A DNA stretch of 64,000 nucleotides, from assembly GCF_008704715.1 (NCBI RefSeq), contig NZ_CP023689.1, forward strand, positions 5,828,001 through 5,892,000, read 5' to 3'. A program made the translations under genes and the position numbers. Numbering within the stretch: position 1 is the stretch's first letter; each line of letters starts with the position of its first letter. The notes under the pieces were generated by a model. That model worked only from the letters and a program-made list of their open reading frames with translations, had not been told where the DNA came from and searched no databases. Shown in pieces: positions 34,384 through 42,398 of this stretch. Source of the DNA: Streptomyces chartreusis (lineage in GTDB: Bacteria; Actinomycetota; Actinomycetes; Streptomycetales; Streptomycetaceae).

Positions 34384-36915
34384 CTACTCGGCCTTGATCG
34401 CGTTCAGCATGTTGAGCTTCGCGGCGTTGCGGGCCGGCCACATCGCGGCCAGGACGCCCACCAGACCGGCCAGCACCAGGAAGATCCCGATCCGGTCCCA
34501 GGGCAGGACCAGCGCGTAGCCCGGGATCTGGTCGGCGAAGGTCTCGCCGATCGCCCAGCCGAGGAACGAGCCGAGACCGATGCCGACCACCGCGCCGAAC
34601 ACCGAGATGACCACGGCCTCCAGCCGGACCATCCGCTTCACCCGGCGCCGGTCGAGACCGATCGCCCGCAGCATGCCGATCTCCTGCTGCCGCTCGAACA
34701 CCGACATCGCGAGGGTGTTGACGACACCCAGCACCGCGATGATCAGGGCCATCGCCAGCAGGCCGTACATGATGTTCAGCAGGGTGTTGATGGCCCCGCC
34801 GAACTCGTTGCGGATGTCCTGCCGGTCCATGACGGTGATCGCGGGGTTGTCGCCCAGCGCGTCGATGAGGACCTTCTCGTTCGCCGAGGACTGGCCGCCG
34901 TCGACCTTCACGAAGATCTGCCGGATGTACGGCTTCGCCTCGTGCTCGTTCACCACCTCGGTGTCGATGAGGACGGGCGAGAGGAACTCGCTGTCCTTGT
35001 AGACCGCGCCGACCGTCAGCGTGGCCTTCTTCTCGTCGGCGAAGGTGAAGGAGACGCTGTCGCCGGGCTTCCAGCCCTTGCTCTTCGCCGTCTTCTCGGC
35101 GACCGCGATCTGCCCCTTCGCGAGCGAGTCGACGTTGCCGCTGACGACGTCGACGTTCAGGACCCGCTGGATGTCGCCCGGGGTGACCGCGGAGGCGGAC
35201 ACGTAGTCGTCGCCGGCCTGGAGGTAGGCGTCCTGCTGCGGGGAGACCGCGGAGACGCCCTTGGCCTTCTCCAGCGCCGTAAGGGCGGACTGGTCGAGGT
35301 CCCCGCCGTTCGCCATCGAGACCATGTAGTCGGCCTTGATGTTGTCCGTGGTCATCTTGTCGATGGCCGTGCCGACCGTGATGCCGAGCACCGACAGACC
35401 GGTCACCAGCGTCAGTCCGATCGCCAGCGCCGAGGCGGTGGCTCCGGTACGGCGCGGGTTGCGGACCGCGTTCTGGCCGGCCAGCTTGCCGGCCACTCCG
35501 AAGGGGCCGACGAGCAGCGGGCGGACGAGCGCGATCACGGGCCGCGACAGCAGCGGGATCAGGATGATCACGCCGATCAGCGAGAAGAACGCCCCCGCCC
35601 CGATGTACATCCGGCCGTCGTCGCCGCCGGTCGAGGCGCCCAGCACGATCCCGGCCGCGCCGAGGGCGGTGATGGCCGCGCCGATGGAGTTGCGCAGCAC
35701 CAGCGACTTGGTGGTGGCCACCGCGTGCAGGCTGTTCATGGCGGCGACCGGCGGGATCTTCGCGGCCCGGCGGCCGGGCAGCCAGGCGGCGAACATCGTG
35801 ATCAGCACGCCGACCGCGATCGCGGCGATCACCGGCGTGGCGGACAGGACCAGCGGGCCGTCCGGGATCTTCATCTCGAACGCGGCCATGCCGGAGCGCA
35901 GACCGACCGCGAGGCCGATGCCGAGGACGAAGCCGATCACCGAGGCGACCAGGCCGACCACCGCGGCCTCGGCGAGCACCGAGCGGGTGATCTGCTTGCG
36001 CGACGCACCGACGGCGCGCATCAGGGCGATCTCCTTCGTGCGCTGGGCGACCAGCATCGTGAAGGTGTTGGAGATCAGGAAGACGCCGACGAACAGCGCG
36101 ATGCCGGCGAATCCGAGCAGGACCTGCTTGAGGTTGCCCATGCCCTGTTCGATCTGCTCGGCCTGCTCGTCCGCGAGCGCCTTGCCGGTCTGGGCATCGG
36201 CGGTGTCGGGCAGCAGCGGCTTGACCGCGGCCAGGATCTTCGCGTCGTCGGCGCCGGGGGCGGCGGTGACGGTGACGCTCTCGAAGTAGCCCGGCTTGAG
36301 GTACTGCTTCTGGGCGACCGCGGTGTCGAAGAGGACGAGGCTGCCGCCGGCGTTCACGGCGCCGTCCTCGGTGGTGAAGACACCGCTGAGGGTGTACTCC
36401 TTCACCGGGCCGTTGGTGGCGACGCGCACCCGGTCGCCGACCTGGTACTCGCCCTTGGTCGCGGAGTCCTTGTCCAGGGCGATCTGATCGTCCTTCACCG
36501 GGCCGGAGCCGTCGGTGAAGGTGTAGGCGCTGTCCTTGCCGTCCTTGCCGGGGGCGAAGTTGGAGCCCTTGTTGGACCAGCCGACGCCGATCAGCTTCCC
36601 GTCGGGGTCGGCGACCCCGGCGAAGCCCTCGACGCGGCCGTACGCGCCGGCGACGCCGTCGACGGCGGTGATCTTGTCGAGGGTCCTGCCGGAGAGGCCG
36701 GGCTCTTCCTTGGGGTTGTCCGGGTCGGCGTGCGAGGTGACGGAGACGGCGACGTCGTCGTAGCTCTTCGCCGACTGGTTGCGGAAGGCGTTGGAGAGGG
36801 TGTCGGCGAAGACCAGGGTGCCGGAGACGAACGCGACGCCGAGCATCACGGCGAGCACGGTCATCAGGAGCCGGGCCTTGTGCGCGAGAACGTTGCGCAG
36901 GGCGGTGCGGAACAT
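34384..36915 (-). CDS. FtsX/MacB-type ABC permease (second copy)
   Basis: An 843-residue permease, paralogous to the one at 6525: both begin with a short basic stretch followed by a TM containing VAFVSGTLVF. The duplicated cytoplasmic motif appears as QRTKEIALMRAVGASRKQ and ERQQEIGMLRAIGLDRRR. TMs cluster near residues 15-40, 265-390, 425-540 and 715-840, with two large extracytoplasmic domains. ATG 36915 overlaps the upstream ATPase stop (TGATG), so the pair is translationally coupled. The substrate is unknown; lipoprotein or peptide export is typical. Confidence 0.93.
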   Translation of the reverse strand: MFRTALRNVLAHKARLLMTVLAVMLGVAFVSGTLVFADTLSNAFRNQSAKSYDDVAVSVTSHADPDNPKEEPGLSGRTLDKITAVDGVAGAYGRVEGFAGVADPDGKLIGVGWSNKGSNFAPGKDGKDSAYTFTDGSGPVKDDQIALDKDSATKGEYQVGDRVRVATNGPVKEYTLSGVFTTEDGAVNAGGSLVLFDTAVAQKQYLKPGYFESVTVTAAPGADDAKILAAVKPLLPDTADAQTGKALADEQAEQIEQGMGNLKQVLLGFAGIALFVGVFLISNTFTMLVAQRTKEIALMRAVGASRKQITRSVLAEAAVVGLVASVIGFVLGIGLAVGLRSGMAAFEMKIPDGPLVLSATPVIAAIAVGVLITMFAAWLPGRRAAKIPPVAAMNSLHAVATTKSLVLRNSIGAAITALGAAGIVLGASTGGDDGRMYIGAGAFFSLIGVIILIPLLSRPVIALVRPLLVGPFGVAGKLAGQNAVRNPRRTGATASALAIGLTLVTGLSVLGITVGTAIDKMTTDNIKADYMVSMANGGDLDQSALTALEKAKGVSAVSPQQDAYLQAGDDYVSASAVTPGDIQRVLNVDVVSGNVDSLAKGQIAVAEKTAKSKGWKPGDSVSFTFADEKKATLTVGAVYKDSEFLSPVLIDTEVVNEHEAKPYIRQIFVKVDGGQSSANEKVLIDALGDNPAITVMDRQDIRNEFGGAINTLLNIMYGLLAMALIIAVLGVVNTLAMSVFERQQEIGMLRAIGLDRRRVKRMVRLEAVVISVFGAVVGIGLGSFLGWAIGETFADQIPGYALVLPWDRIGIFLVLAGLVGVLAAMWPARNAAKLNMLNAIKAE

Positions 36916-37685
36916 CAGCTGGTGCGGCCCTTCGCGTCGAACTGCTTCATGAAGTCGAGCACGTTGTCCGCGGTCGGCCGGTACATCTCGTCGACGATGC
37001 GTCCGTCGGCCAGGAACACCACGCGGTCCGCGTACGCGGCGGCCACCGGGTCATGGGTCACCATCACGACCGTCTGCCCCAACTCGCGTACAGAGTTGCG
37101 AAGGAAGCCCAGCACCTCGGCGCCGGAGCGCGAGTCGAGGTTTCCGGTCGGCTCGTCGCCGAAGATGATCTCGGGGCGGGAGGCGAGGGCGCGGGCCACC
37201 GCGACGCGCTGCTGCTGGCCGCCGGAGAGCTGGGCGGGGCGGTGCTTGAGCCGGTCGGAGAGACCGATCATCCGGATCACCGAGTCCACCCACTGCTGGT
37301 CCGGCTTGCGGCCCGCGATGTCCATCGGGAGGGTGATGTTCTCCAGCGCGGTCAGCGTCGGCAGCAGGTTGAACGCCTGGAAGATGAAACCGATCTTGTC
37401 CCGGCGCAACTTGGTGAGCTGCTTGTCCTTCAGGGTGCCGAGTTCGGTGTCGCCGATGCGCACGGAACCGGAGGAGAAGGTGTCCAGACCGGCGACGCAG
37501 TGCATCAGCGTGGACTTGCCGGAGCCGGACGGGCCCATGATCGCGGTGAACTCGGCCTGCCGGAAGTCGACGGAGACCCGGTCCAGGGCGACCACCTGGG
37601 TCTCGCCCTGTCCGTAGATCTTCGACAGATCCGTGGCCCGCGCGGCCACGGTCGTGGCCCGGTCGGCGATGGGTGCGGTGGTCAC
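36915..37685 (-). CDS. ABC transporter ATP-binding protein (LolD/MacB type, second copy)
   Basis: A 256-residue ATPase with Walker A GPSGSGKST, signature LSGGQQQRVAVARAL, Walker B IIFGDEPTGNLD and H-loop VMVTHDP. It is highly similar over most of its length to the ATPase at 5740. GTG 37685 is chosen because AGGAG lies 10 nt upstream and the protein then aligns end to end with its paralogue; longer frames add low-complexity sequence. It forms an operon with the permease that follows on the minus strand. Confidence 0.93.
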   Translation of the reverse strand: MTTAPIADRATTVAARATDLSKIYGQGETQVVALDRVSVDFRQAEFTAIMGPSGSGKSTLMHCVAGLDTFSSGSVRIGDTELGTLKDKQLTKLRRDKIGFIFQAFNLLPTLTALENITLPMDIAGRKPDQQWVDSVIRMIGLSDRLKHRPAQLSGGQQQRVAVARALASRPEIIFGDEPTGNLDSRSGAEVLGFLRNSVRELGQTVVMVTHDPVAAAYADRVVFLADGRIVDEMYRPTADNVLDFMKQFDAKGRTS

Positions 37686-38078
37686 GAGAAGGACGCTCCT
37701 ATGGGGACGGCGGTGTGTTCGACGTACGTATCCATCGTCCCGGCCGTCCGGCGCCGTGTAGTCCGTCCCTGTTCCGGTTCCGAAGGCAGACTGCGGATGG
37801 ACCGGAGGCGGCCGCGTCATACCTGAGGATGACGGCGACCCCTGACACCTGTTCGCATCGGGAACAGGTGGAGCGTCCTTGTTCGGGCGGTGAAATTCCG
37901 TCATTCCGCATGCGCCGCCGGCGGCCGCACGGAAGGCTATTGGCAAGTGCGGATGGCGTGTTCCGCGGGCTGATGCACCCTCAGACGTCAATAAAATAAG
38001 ACAACATCGGTCCGCCCGTCCGCTGTTCGGGGGATGTATCCCGATAGGCTCGGGACCTCGATGCGGAGCCCATGGCCT
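37686..38078. other. Intergenic region between the ABC operon and bldA
   Basis: No credible protein gene in these 393 bases. ACCTGTTC at 37847-37854 and GAACAGGT at 37862-37869 form an 8-bp inverted repeat with a 7-nt spacer. An A+T-rich patch (AATAAAATAAGACAACAT) lies near 37990-38007. TAGGCT at 38045-38050, 28 nt before the tRNA, is a plausible -10 box for bldA. Confidence 0.45.
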
Positions 38079-38162
38079 GCCCAGATGGTGGAATGCAGAC
38101 ACGGCGAGCTTAAACCTCGCTGCCCCTTCGCGGGCGTGCCGGTTCAAGTCCGGCTCTGGGCA
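38079..38162 (+). tRNA. bldA: tRNA-Leu(UAA), bldA
   Basis: An 84-nt class II tRNA. Acceptor stem GCCCAGA pairs with TCTGGGC, discriminator A62. The anticodon stem GCGAG/CTCGC holds loop CTTAAAC, so the anticodon is TAA (38111-38113) and the tRNA reads the rare UUA codon. A long variable arm (CCCC TTCG CGGG region) and T-arm GCCGG-TTCAAGT-CCGGC confirm a tRNA-Leu. The 3' CCA is not encoded. In Streptomyces this is bldA, a developmental and antibiotic regulator because TTA codons occur mainly in such genes. A TTA codon occurs in the hydrolase gene at 2633. Confidence 0.97.
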
Positions 38163-38190
38163 CTTCCGACACCCCTCCCTTCCTTCAAGA

Positions 38191-38281
38191 GTTGACCCCG
38201 GTTCAACAGTTCCCGCACAACCGTTGACAGCGGATGCGCCCGGACGGAGACTCGCACGAAGATGGTGAATAAAACTTCACC
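38191..38281 (+). promoter_or_regulatory. Promoter/operator region of the 4-hydroxybenzoate hydroxylase gene
   Basis: GTTGACCCCGGTTCAAC (38191-38207) is an imperfect palindrome with GTTGA/TCAAC ends. TTGACA at 38224-38229 with GAGACT 17 nt downstream is a plausible promoter. GGTGAA-TAAAAC-TTCACC at 38264-38281 is a perfect 6-bp inverted repeat 28 nt before the start codon. Either palindrome could bind a PobR-type regulator, which is not encoded nearby. Confidence 0.5.
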
Positions 38282-38309
38282 ATACGAACAGTGTGAAGGG
38301 AAGCGACCG

Positions 38310-39485
38310 ATGCGCACCACCGTCGGCATCATCGGAGCGGGCCCCGCCGGCCTCCTCCTCGCGCGCCTGCTCCACAACGCCGGCATCGACTCGGTCGTCC
38401 TGGAGAGCCGCGACCGGGCCTACGTCGAGCACCGCCAGCGCGCCGGAATCCTGGAGCAGGGCACGGTGGACGTGCTGCGCGCGGCCGGCGCCGGGGAGCG
38501 GATGGACCGCGAGGGCCTGCCGCACGACGGCATAGAGCTGCGCTACGACCGCAAGCGCCACCGCGTCGACTTCACCGCCCTCACCGGCGGCCGCTCGGTG
38601 ATGGTGTACGCCCAGACCGAGGTCTGCAAGGACCTCATCGCCCTCCAGTCGAAGGAGGGCGGCCCGCTGCTGTTCGAGGCGGAGGCGCTGGCCGTCGAGG
38701 GCGCGGACACCGCCGCCCCGCGCGTGCGCTTCCGGCGGGACGGCGTCGAGGACGTCCTCGAATGCGACTACGTCGTCGGCTGCGACGGCTTCTGGGGCGT
38801 GGCCCGCAGGGCGATCCCCGAGGAGCTGGTCCGGGTCTTCGAGCGGACGTACCCCTTCGGCTGGCTCGGCATCCTCGCCGACGTCGCCCCCTCCCACGAC
38901 GAGCTGGTCTACGCCCGCCACGACCGCGGCTTCGCCCTGCTGTCCATGCGCTCCCCGTCGGTCTCCCGCCTCTACCTCCAGGTGCCCGAGGGCACGGAGG
39001 CGGACTCGTGGAGCGACGACGAGATCTGGGCCGAGCTGGAGCGCCGCTTCGAGACCGCGGACGACTGGCGCCTCGAACGCGGCCCCATCACCCAGAAGTC
39101 CGTCACGCCCATGCGCTCCTACGTCCACGAACCCATGCGGCACGGCCGGCTCTTCCTGGCCGGTGACGCGGCCCACATCGTGCCGCCCACGGGCGCCAAG
39201 GGACTGAATCTCGCCATCGGCGATGTCGTCACCTTCGCGCGGGCGCTGACGCACGAGAGGCGGACGGGCTCGCCCGCACTCCTCGACGCCTACTCGGCGA
39301 CCTGTCTGCGCCGCGTCTGGCAGGCCGAGCGGTTCTCCTACGACATGACGACACTGCTGCACCGTGCCCCGGGCGCCACGCCGTTCGAGGACCGGCTCCA
39401 GCTCGCGCGCCTGGAGCGGATCGCGGCGTCGAGGGCGGCGGAGACGGATCTCGCCGAGGCGTACACCGGGTTTCCGTTCGGGTGA
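38310..39485 (+). CDS. pobA: 4-Hydroxybenzoate 3-monooxygenase
   Basis: A 391-residue FAD monooxygenase that hydroxylates 4-hydroxybenzoate to protocatechuate. The FAD fold is VGIIGAGPAGLLLARLL, the substrate-site segment is RAGILEQGTVDVLR, the GD-type motif is GCDGFWGVAR and the FAD ribityl motif is GRLFLAGDAAHIVPPTGAKG. The length matches PobA (about 390). ATG 38310 follows GAAGGGAAG. The gene stands alone between bldA and the Bax-inhibitor-like gene. Protocatechuate would go to a beta-ketoadipate pathway elsewhere. Confidence 0.93.
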   Translation: MRTTVGIIGAGPAGLLLARLLHNAGIDSVVLESRDRAYVEHRQRAGILEQGTVDVLRAAGAGERMDREGLPHDGIELRYDRKRHRVDFTALTGGRSVMVYAQTEVCKDLIALQSKEGGPLLFEAEALAVEGADTAAPRVRFRRDGVEDVLECDYVVGCDGFWGVARRAIPEELVRVFERTYPFGWLGILADVAPSHDELVYARHDRGFALLSMRSPSVSRLYLQVPEGTEADSWSDDEIWAELERRFETADDWRLERGPITQKSVTPMRSYVHEPMRHGRLFLAGDAAHIVPPTGAKGLNLAIGDVVTFARALTHERRTGSPALLDAYSATCLRRVWQAERFSYDMTTLLHRAPGATPFEDRLQLARLERIAASRAAETDLAEAYTGFPFG

Positions 39486-39699
39486 CGAGGGGTGAAGGCC
39501 GGGGGAGTGATCTCCGACAGGTTCCGGCCACGTCGCAGGTTGGTCATGAATGGGCCCGGCCGTGGCTGGGAATCACCCGGCCGCGTAGCGTGTTGGCCAG
39601 CACGACGAGGGAAAGATCCTCCCCAAGCACTAGGGTCAATCCTTTGCCTACCTATTACTCTTGAGCCAAGGCCGCGCACGGCGGCCATGGAGGAGTGAA

Positions 39700-40593
39700 A
39701 TGAGGAGCAGCAACCCGGTCTTCTCGCGACGGGGGTTCAGCCGCGACAACGGCTACGCGGGCTTCAACACCGCGCCGCAGGCCGGGGGCGCCGCTGTCGG
39801 CACGCAGGGCAACCCTTACGCCCAGCCGCAGGCCGGCAACCCGTACGCGCAGAACCCGTACGCCCAGCAGGCCCCGTACGGCGCACCGCCGCAGGCCCCG
39901 GCCACCACCGGTCGCATGACGATGGACGACGTCCTCATGCGCACCGGCACCACGCTCGGCATCCTGATCGTCACCGCCGCGCTCGCCTGGGCGCTGCTGC
40001 CGGTCGACGACGCCAACATCAGCCGGTCCTACGGCATCGCGATCGTCGCCGGTCTGGTCGGCATGGTCCTGGCGCTCGTCCAGTCCTTCAAGCGCAAGGC
40101 GTCGCCCGCGCTGATCCTGTCGTACGCCGCGCTCGAGGGTGTGTTCCTCGGTGTGGTCTCCAGCGTCGTCGACAACCGCATCGCCAGCGGTGCGGCCATG
40201 CAGGCCGTGCTCGGCACGCTCGCGGTCTTCGCCGCGGTGCTGGTGGCCTACAAGGCGGGCTGGATCCGCGTCAACCGACGGTTCGTCGGCTTCGTGATGG
40301 CGGCCGCGCTCGGCTTCATCGCCCTGATGGCGATCAACCTGCTGTTCGCGGTCTTCGGCGGCGGTGACGGCCTCGGCTTCCGCAGCGGCCCGCTCGGCAT
40401 CCTGTTCGGCGTCATCGGCATCCTGCTCGGCGCCTGCTTCCTCGCCCTGGACTTCAAGCAGGTCGAGGACGGCATCGCCTACGGCGCGCCGCGCGAAGAG
40501 GCCTGGATGGCGGCCTTCGGCCTCACCATGACGCTGGTGTGGATCTACATGGAGTTCCTGAGGCTCATCTCGATCCTCAACAGCAGCGACTGA
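39700..40593 (+). CDS. Bax inhibitor-1/YccA-family membrane protein
   Basis: A 297-residue protein. A hydrophilic N-terminus (about residues 1-75) carries repeated NPYAQ units (NPYAQPQAGNPYAQNPYAQQ). Seven TMs follow, with LEGVFLGVVSSVVDN, GFIALMAINLLFAVFGGG and LDFKQVEDGIAYGAPREEAW typical of the Bax1-I family, whose acidic residues form a pH-sensitive calcium-leak core in characterised homologues. The physiological role in Streptomyces is unknown. AGGAG lies 4 nt before ATG 39700. A perfect hairpin follows. Confidence 0.9.
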   Translation: MRSSNPVFSRRGFSRDNGYAGFNTAPQAGGAAVGTQGNPYAQPQAGNPYAQNPYAQQAPYGAPPQAPATTGRMTMDDVLMRTGTTLGILIVTAALAWALLPVDDANISRSYGIAIVAGLVGMVLALVQSFKRKASPALILSYAALEGVFLGVVSSVVDNRIASGAAMQAVLGTLAVFAAVLVAYKAGWIRVNRRFVGFVMAAALGFIALMAINLLFAVFGGGDGLGFRSGPLGILFGVIGILLGACFLALDFKQVEDGIAYGAPREEAWMAAFGLTMTLVWIYMEFLRLISILNSSD

Positions 40594-40634
40594 CACTCCT
40601 TCGGGCACGGCACCGCCGTGAGCGAGACATGACC

Positions 40635-40662
40635 AAGGGCCCCGGGTTCTCCCGGGGCCCTT
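40635..40662. terminator. Bidirectional terminator
   Basis: AAGGGCCCCGGG and its complement (12 bp, perfect) around loop TTCT, 41 nt after the Bax-inhibitor-like gene and 18 nt from the end of the convergent DUF4287 gene. Confidence 0.88.
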
Positions 40663-40680
40663 CGTCGTCCCGGTGCGCGC

Positions 40681-40911
40681 TCAGAGCAGTTTGCGCGCGG
40701 CCCTCCTCAGGTCGTACTCGTGGATGAGCGCCTTCGCGTGGCCGTACGCGAGGTTGTGCTCGTGGCGGAGCCAGCTGACCTTCTCCTCGAAGTTGAAGAG
40801 AGCGGGGCCTTCTTCGACTGCGCGCAACCAGTCGGCGACTTCACGACCGGTGCAGTGGGGGATGCGGGCGAGCATGTTGCGGTGGGTCTCCTCGGAGAGG
40901 ACGTGGGACAT
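40681..40911 (-). CDS. DUF4287 family small protein
   Basis: A 76-residue protein with the DUF4287 pattern: MSHVLSEETHRNMLARIPHC at the N-terminus, then FEEKVSWLRHEHNLAYGHAK and HEYDLRRAARKLL. It is conserved in actinobacteria, with no known function. ATG 40911 has GGAGG 5 nt upstream; an earlier in-frame start is not supported. It is divergent from the small gene at 41006. Confidence 0.88.
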   Translation of the reverse strand: MSHVLSEETHRNMLARIPHCTGREVADWLRAVEEGPALFNFEEKVSWLRHEHNLAYGHAKALIHEYDLRRAARKLL

Positions 40912-41005
40912 CGGCGCCTCCGGACGCAAAGGGGATGTAAGCCGGTCCTTCAGGTCACCGTGCCTGAGCGTTCGCCCGTTGGCAACAGTCGCGTACGCTC
41001 ACGGC

Positions 41006-41317
41006 GTGGTTGATACGACGCGTCTGACCCGAGCCGTAGATCACTTCGCCGACCGGTTGCGGGCGGCACCGCAGAGCCGGCTGCAGAGAAGCGCCGCCGC
41101 GGAGGCGCTGGCGCTGGCCAGGGAGTTCGCCCGGCGGGCGCAGCTTCTGGAGGCACCGGGGTCGGAGCCCCGGGAGATGCCCGACGCCGGGATGTTCGCG
41201 GCGGCGGACCAAGTCATCGTCGCCGTCCACGACTTGGCCCTCGTACTCACGGACGAGGGAGAGGTCGAGGAGGCGGTGCGGCTGGTGGAGGAGGCGCAGA
41301 AACGGGCCGGGGTGTGA
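41006..41317 (+). CDS. Conserved hypothetical helical protein
   Basis: A 103-residue, mostly helical, soluble protein without TMs (AEALALAREFARRAQLLEAP, DQVIVAVHDLALVLTDEGEV). I do not recognise a family. GTG 41006 is chosen because TACGCT lies 6 nt upstream, a typical leaderless -10; a longer frame upstream would overlap the divergent DUF4287 gene. It ends 3 nt before the convergent gene at 41321. Confidence 0.7.
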   Translation: MVDTTRLTRAVDHFADRLRAAPQSRLQRSAAAEALALAREFARRAQLLEAPGSEPREMPDAGMFAAADQVIVAVHDLALVLTDEGEVEEAVRLVEEAQKRAGV

Positions 41318-41320
41318 GCC

Positions 41321-42112
41321 CTAGAGGGACGCTATGACCCGGTCGGCCAGGATGTAGACGTTCTCCTCGCCGCACGCGAACGTCAGCGTGTACGCGCCCG
41401 AGATGCCCGAACCGCCCAGCAGCACCGGCGTCTCGCCCGCGCGCAGCGCCGTCGCCAGTCGCTCCGCCGTCTCGCGGTGGCCCGGCGTCATGCACAGCGT
41501 GGTGCCGTCGGCGAAGACGTAGACGTCGAGGGTGCCCAGGGGGCCGGGGCGGACGTCGGTCAGCTCGGTGGCGGAGGCGGCCAGGTCCTCGAGGGTGGCC
41601 ACGGTGCGCTCATGGTCGTTCACCACCGGCGACGGGGCCGGGACGAAGTCCGGGTGGGAGGGGTGACGGCGGCGGGCCGCGGCCAGTTCGGGGGACTCCC
41701 CGGCGAACTCGTCGGGCTCGGCGGTCGGCTCGGTCACCGGCTCCAGGTGCTCCAGACCCGCGAAGTCGGCCTGTCGGGGCAGGAAGAGCTCGCTGTCGGA
41801 CAGGCCCAGCAGCGTGGGCGCGTCGGAGGCGTCACGGGCCTCCTGGGCGGCCCAGAAGGCGCGTGCCTCGGCCAGTTCCCGCTCGCGTTCCTCGGCGAGC
41901 GCCTCGGCCACCGCCGCGCGTATCTCATCGGTGTCGGCGGAGACACGGGCCTGCGGGACGAGGCCACGGGCCGTGGCGGCGTTGTTCTGTGCCAGCTCGG
42001 TGTGCAGGGCCGCGACCTGTCGGCGCAGCCCCATGAGGGTGCGCAGGACGGCGACGCCCACGGCGCCGGTGGCGGCCGTGGTGAGCAGCAAAGCGATCGG
42101 CATGGCGCTCAC
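41321..42112 (-). CDS. Conserved hypothetical membrane-anchored protein
   Basis: A 263-residue protein: one N-terminal TM (PIALLLTTAATGAVGVAVLR), a coiled-coil-like helix rich in Glu/Ala (IRAAVAEALAEERERELAEA), a low-complexity linker and a C-terminal globular part (TLDVYVFADGTTLCMTPGHR, GISGAYTLTFACGEENVYIL). Function unknown. GTG 42112 has GGGAG 7 nt upstream; an ATG three codons later is the alternative. Confidence 0.75.
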   Translation of the reverse strand: MSAMPIALLLTTAATGAVGVAVLRTLMGLRRQVAALHTELAQNNAATARGLVPQARVSADTDEIRAAVAEALAEERERELAEARAFWAAQEARDASDAPTLLGLSDSELFLPRQADFAGLEHLEPVTEPTAEPDEFAGESPELAAARRRHPSHPDFVPAPSPVVNDHERTVATLEDLAASATELTDVRPGPLGTLDVYVFADGTTLCMTPGHRETAERLATALRAGETPVLLGGSGISGAYTLTFACGEENVYILADRVIASL

Positions 42113-42309
42113 TGACGTACTCCCGGTTCAAAGTCGACCCCCGACTTCCTACATCAGCTTGAAGGGCGGACTATCCAGCTGTCAGTGCGTAAGGTCACGA
42201 AACGGACAGGGATTTGGGTCTGGGGTTTGGTGCTGAAACTGTTCTGACCTGCGTAAATCCCTCCGCGAAGGGAGATAGGTCACATCCTGGGGGAGATTGG
42301 ATCACAAAA

Positions 42310-42346
42310 CGGCCCAGAACCTTGGAGTTTCTCGGGTTCTGGGCCG
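42310..42346 (-). terminator. Terminator of the thiolase gene
   Basis: CGGCCCAGAACC and its perfect 12-bp complement flank a 13-nt loop. On the minus strand the hairpin is followed by GTTTTG. It lies about 50 nt beyond the thiolase stop codon. Confidence 0.85.
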
Positions 42347-42398
42347 AAGGCTCACGCTGGGTCGTGCGGCGACTACGCAAACAGTCGCTCTCGGGGGG

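Noticed and set aside
34942..37617. 891-codon plus-strand frame
   Set aside because: It lies opposite the second ABC pair, is Arg/Gly/Asp-rich and has no domain.
37699..37911. 70-codon minus-strand frame upstream of the ABC ATPase
   Set aside because: Composition is unlike coding sequence here, with no conserved motif or credible start.
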